Shown here piece by piece: positions 15,581 through 18,268 of a stretch of DNA of 18,268 nt (positions within the stretch are counted from its first letter, which is position 1; each line of letters begins with the position of its first letter). The stretch comes from an uncultured Collinsella sp. Its GTDB lineage: Bacteria; Actinomycetota; Coriobacteriia; Coriobacteriales; Coriobacteriaceae. Location of the stretch: the NCBI GenBank assembly GCA_902470345.1, contig CABRGB010000036.1, positions 1-18,268 on the forward strand, read 5' to 3'. Both the position numbers and the translations under genes were made by a program. The notes beneath the pieces were generated by a model that saw only the letters and a list, made by a program, of their open reading frames with translations, was not told where the DNA came from and searched no databases.

Positions 15581-16471
15581 ATGGCATATCGTCTGGACAT
15601 CAAGCGCATTCTTTCGCTGAACTTCTTTCACGACCTGCCCAAGATTATGCTGGGCTGCGCCCTGGCAGCCATCGCGACGGACCTGTTTTTGATCCCCAAC
15701 GGTCTTGCTGCCGGCGGCGTTACGGGTCTCGCCACGATTATCCAGGCGGTCGGTGCGTCTCATGGCATCTCGCTGCCTGTTGGTATTCAAACCATTGTGA
15801 TGAATGCCTTGCTGCTGCTGGTCGTTATGCGCGAGGGTGGCATGTTCTATGTGGTGCAGACGGCGACGGGTTTTGTGCTGCTGGGCTTTTTCACCGACCT
15901 GTTCGCTCCGTTTGTGGCGCCGCTGGCACATGCCGACCTGATGCTGCCCGCTATGTGGGGCGGCATAATCACGGGCATCGGCTACGGCATGGTGCTGCGC
16001 GCCGGTGCCAACACTGGCGGCTCCGACACGATCGGCCAGATCATCTCGCGCAATACGTCACTCCCGGTGGGCTCCACCGTCATGGCGATCGACGTTGCTG
16101 TGTGCGCGCTGTCGGCCCCGGTCTTTTCGGTCGAAAACGCGCTGTATGCGGGTCTTTCGATGGTCATTAGCGGCTACGTGATCGATGCCGTGGTCGATGG
16201 TGGCAACAGGCGCCGTATGGTGCTCATCATCTCGGACAAGTTTCCCGATATCGCGGCCGACATCATGTATGGCTTGGGTCGCGGCTGCACCAAGTTTAAG
16301 GCGACCGGCATGTACTCGGGTGCCGAGAAGCCGGTGGTCATGGTCATTGTGAGCCGTCGCGAGCTCAATACGCTCAAGACCATTGTGCGCGAGCGCGACC
16401 CGCGCGCCATCGTGACTGTGGCCGACGTTACGGAAACGTTCGGTGAGGGCTTCAAGGACATTAACGCGTAG
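15581..16471 (+). CDS. YitT family membrane protein (DUF161 + DUF2179)
   Basis: 296 aa integral membrane protein of the YitT family, widespread and of unestablished transport function. About five to six hydrophobic segments fill residues 20-200, including A-T-D-L-F-L-I-P-N-G-L-A-A-G-G-V-T-G-L near residues 31-49 and the family motif G-A-N-T-G-G-S-D-T-I-G. The C-terminal soluble domain (about 210-290) has the DUF2179 pattern R-G-C-T-K-F-K-A-T-G-M-Y-S-G-A-E-K and V-S-R-R-E-L-N-T-L-K. The start at 15581 has GGGAGG 4 nt upstream; an upstream in-frame start at 15557 falls inside the terminator stem and is rejected. The terminator sits in what must be its 5' leader, so expression may depend on read-through or on a promoter within 15451-15560. 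Confidence 0.93.
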   Translation: MAYRLDIKRILSLNFFHDLPKIMLGCALAAIATDLFLIPNGLAAGGVTGLATIIQAVGASHGISLPVGIQTIVMNALLLLVVMREGGMFYVVQTATGFVLLGFFTDLFAPFVAPLAHADLMLPAMWGGIITGIGYGMVLRAGANTGGSDTIGQIISRNTSLPVGSTVMAIDVAVCALSAPVFSVENALYAGLSMVISGYVIDAVVDGGNRRRMVLIISDKFPDIAADIMYGLGRGCTKFKATGMYSGAEKPVVMVIVSRRELNTLKTIVRERDPRAIVTVADVTETFGEGFKDINA

Positions 16472-16678
16472 GGCCGACTGCGTTCCGTCCAAAAGACGTT
16501 CACATTGATAAACCGTTTCATCAGCGGTTCTGCCTGCTCAATTGCTCAAATAATGATAAATACTCTGGTAAAGCTTCCAGTTTCCAGCATAATGAATGAC
16601 GTACGTGCATCGCGGCTGGGTTGGGACGACCTTCTGTGCCGTGCGCATCTTGTCTAAAGAGGATGAAAGGAAGGCACA

Positions 16679-17509
16679 ATGAGCGACGAAGAGCTCAAAA
16701 AGGTTGCCAACGAGGTAAGGAAGGGCATCGTCACCGGCGTGCACGCTGCCAAGTCCGGCCATCCGGGCGGTTCGCTCGGCGCTGCCGACATCATGACCTA
16801 TCTGTACTTTGAGGAAATGAACGTCGACCCGGCCGACCCCCGCAAGGCCGACCGCGATCGCTTCGTGCTTTCCAAGGGTCACTGCGCGCCTGGTCTGTAC
16901 GCCGTGCTCGCCGAGCGCGGATTCTTCCCCAAGGAGGATCTCGAGACGCTGCGCCACATCGGCAGCCACCTGCAGGGCCACCCCAACATGAACGACACCC
17001 CGGGCGTCGATATGTCCACCGGTTCGCTCGGCCAGGGCATCTCCGCCGCCGTGGGCATGGCCGTTGCCGCCAAGCACTGGGGCGACGACTATCGCACCTA
17101 CGCCCTGCTGGGCGACGGCGAGAGCGAGGAGGGCCAGGTCTGGGAGGCCGCCATGTTTGCCGGCAACCAGCAGCTCGATAACCTCTGCGTGATCGTCGAC
17201 CACAACGGCCTGCAGATCGACGGCCCCGTCGAGGAGGTCAACGACCCCATGCCGCTCGCCGACAAGTTCCGCGCCTTCAAGTTCCATGTGGTGGAGCTCG
17301 CCGACGGCAACGATTTCGATCAGATCCGCGCCGCCTTTGCCGAGGCCCGCGCCACCAAGGGTCAGCCGACCGCCATTATCGCCGAGACCATGAAGGGCAA
17401 GGGCGTTTCCTTTATGGAGAACCAGGTGGGTTGGCACGGCAAGGCCCCCAACGATGAACAGTTTGAGCAGGCCATGGCAGAGCTCACGGCCGCCGGAGAG
17501 GAGCTCTAG
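16679..17509 (+). CDS. transketolase, N-terminal (TPP-binding) subunit
   Basis: 276 aa, one half of a split transketolase; with the next gene it transfers two-carbon ketol units in the non-oxidative pentose phosphate pathway (thiamine diphosphate and Mg dependent, cytoplasmic). Seen: G-H-P-G-G-S-L-G-A-A-D-I near residues 27-38, L-S-K-G-H-C-A-P-G-L-Y-A, G-S-L-G-Q-G-I-S-A-A-V-G, and the TPP/Mg motif from G-D-G-E-S-E-E-G-Q to V-D-H-N-G-L-Q. The length is the norm for the separate N-subunit. The ATG at 16679 follows AAGGAAGG. The 207-bp gap before it is AT-richer than its surroundings and has a -10-like CATAAT at 16588-16593 without a clear -35. The C-subunit gene begins 1 bp after the TAG. A dedicated sugar pathway role cannot be excluded because no pathway neighbours are visible. 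Confidence 0.95.
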   Translation: MSDEELKKVANEVRKGIVTGVHAAKSGHPGGSLGAADIMTYLYFEEMNVDPADPRKADRDRFVLSKGHCAPGLYAVLAERGFFPKEDLETLRHIGSHLQGHPNMNDTPGVDMSTGSLGQGISAAVGMAVAAKHWGDDYRTYALLGDGESEEGQVWEAAMFAGNQQLDNLCVIVDHNGLQIDGPVEEVNDPMPLADKFRAFKFHVVELADGNDFDQIRAAFAEARATKGQPTAIIAETMKGKGVSFMENQVGWHGKAPNDEQFEQAMAELTAAGEEL

Positions 17510-17510
17510 G

Positions 17511-18268
17511 ATGGCAGACGTCAAGAAAATCGCCACGCGCGTAAGCTACGGCGAGGCCCTCGTCGAGCTCGCCAACGAGCACGATGACTTTGTGGTCCTC
17601 GACGCCGACCTGGCCGCCGCCACGCAGACCGGTAAGTTCAAGGCCGCCTGCCCCGACCGCTTCTTCGATGTGGGTATCGCCGAGAGCAACCTGATGGGTG
17701 TTGCCGCTGGCATCGCGACCACCGGCCGCGTTGCCTTCGCGAGCAGCTTTGCCATGTTTGCCGCCGGCCGCGCCTTTGAGCAGGTCCGCAACTCCATTGG
17801 CTACCCGCATCTCAACGTAAAGATTGGCGCCACGCACGCCGGTATCTCGGTGGGCGAGGACGGCGCCACGCACCAGTGCTGCGAGGATATCGCCCTGATG
17901 CGCGTCATCCCCGGCATGACCGTTATCGTTCCCGCCGACGACGTGGAGGCCCGTGCCGTGACGCGCGCCGCCTACGAGTGCGACGGCCCCGTGTACATGC
18001 GCTTTGCCCGTCTGGCCTCGCCGGTCATTAACGACCCCGAGACCTACAAGTTTGAGGTGGGCAAGGGCATCGTCATGCGCGAGGGCACCGACGTCACCAT
18101 CATCGCCTGCGGCCTGATGGTCGGCGAGGCTCTCGAGGCCGCTGAGCAGCTTGCTGCCGAGGGTATCGATGCCGAAGTCATCAACATGCATACCATCAAG
18201 CCCATCGATGCCGACCTGATCGTCAAGAGCGCCACCAAGACCGGCCACGTCGTGACCGTCGAGGAGCA
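17511..18268 (+). CDS. transketolase, C-terminal subunit (3' end cut off)
   Basis: 252 complete codons are visible; the family is usually 305-315 aa, so roughly the last 55-60 residues lie outside. It carries the pyrimidine-binding domain: D-A-D-L-A-A-A-T near residues 31-38, V-G-I-A-E-S-N-L-M-G with the catalytic Glu (E58), F-A-S-S-F-A-M-F-A-A-G-R-A-F-E-Q, and T-H-A-G-I-S-V-G-E-D-G-A-T-H-Q; the start of the C-terminal domain (I-I-A-C-G-L-M-V) follows. GGAGAGGAG at 17495-17503, inside the end of the N-subunit gene, is its ribosome-binding site; the two genes are 1 bp apart and should be translated in equal amounts to form the heteromer. Confidence 0.95.
   Translation, partial: MADVKKIATRVSYGEALVELANEHDDFVVLDADLAAATQTGKFKAACPDRFFDVGIAESNLMGVAAGIATTGRVAFASSFAMFAAGRAFEQVRNSIGYPHLNVKIGATHAGISVGEDGATHQCCEDIALMRVIPGMTVIVPADDVEARAVTRAAYECDGPVYMRFARLASPVINDPETYKFEVGKGIVMREGTDVTIIACGLMVGEALEAAEQLAAEGIDAEVINMHTIKPIDADLIVKSATKTGHVVTVEE

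Noticed and set aside
16538..17536. 332-codon minus-strand frame opposite the transketolase N-subunit (also 17484-18248 opposite the C-subunit and 14533-15456 opposite prfB)
   Set aside because: Shadows of well-identified genes with low-complexity antisense composition and no ribosome-binding sites that fit.

Overview
The window looks like chromosome from a high-GC actinobacterium of the class Coriobacteriia, most likely Collinsella or a close relative. This is inferred from the GC-rich third codon positions in the housekeeping genes, ribosomal protein L31 with a long Ala/Lys/Glu tail, the gut-anaerobe type of citrate synthase (H-G-G-G-N-N at the active site), a split transketolase, and the secA-prfB pair. 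The species cannot be fixed from the sequence alone.

Left flank (1-2700), all on the minus strand: an ACT-domain protein, citrate synthase (gltA), a strong terminator, then a Cof-type HAD phosphatase that runs off the left edge. Right flank (10550-18268), all on the plus strand: rpmE (L31) behind a structured leader, secA overlapping prfB by one base, a YitT-family membrane protein sitting directly behind a terminator, and the two transketolase subunit genes, the second running off the right edge. No TGA stop is seen in the seven complete flank genes, and RF2 carries Ser-Pro-Thr where Ser-Pro-Phe is usual.

The accessory part is 2818-10510. It is bounded by two direct copies of a 64-bp sequence (61/64 identical) and looks like a compact genomic island. 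From left to right it holds a tyrosine recombinase remnant, with the catalytic domain intact and the N-terminal domain missing; a small XRE regulator whose stop codon is in frame with that remnant; a DUF2975-like membrane protein; and two adjacent cargo units. Unit A is secreted peptide, 12-TM permease, ABC ATPase. Unit B is a permease-ATPase fusion followed by a second secreted peptide and a strong terminator.

The two peptides (121 and 114 aa) have Sec signal peptides and share V-E-P-x(1-2)-Y, S-G-[HD]-[ST] and Y-[KR]-x-[IL]-x-Y-x-x-G-Y motifs. Peptide A resembles the lactococcin 972 bacteriocin family. All three permease modules (two in unit A, one in unit B) carry the same loop motif N-G-x-G-x-x-x-Y-P, so the two transporters share ancestry despite different architectures. 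The best reading is a two-peptide, lactococcin-972-like bacteriocin island with dedicated ABC export or immunity machinery. The XRE/DUF2975 pair probably regulates it through an inverted repeat in the divergent promoter region. The ATPases are of the CcmA/NatA type, not the LolD-like type normally found with lactococcin 972, so this may be an undescribed variant.
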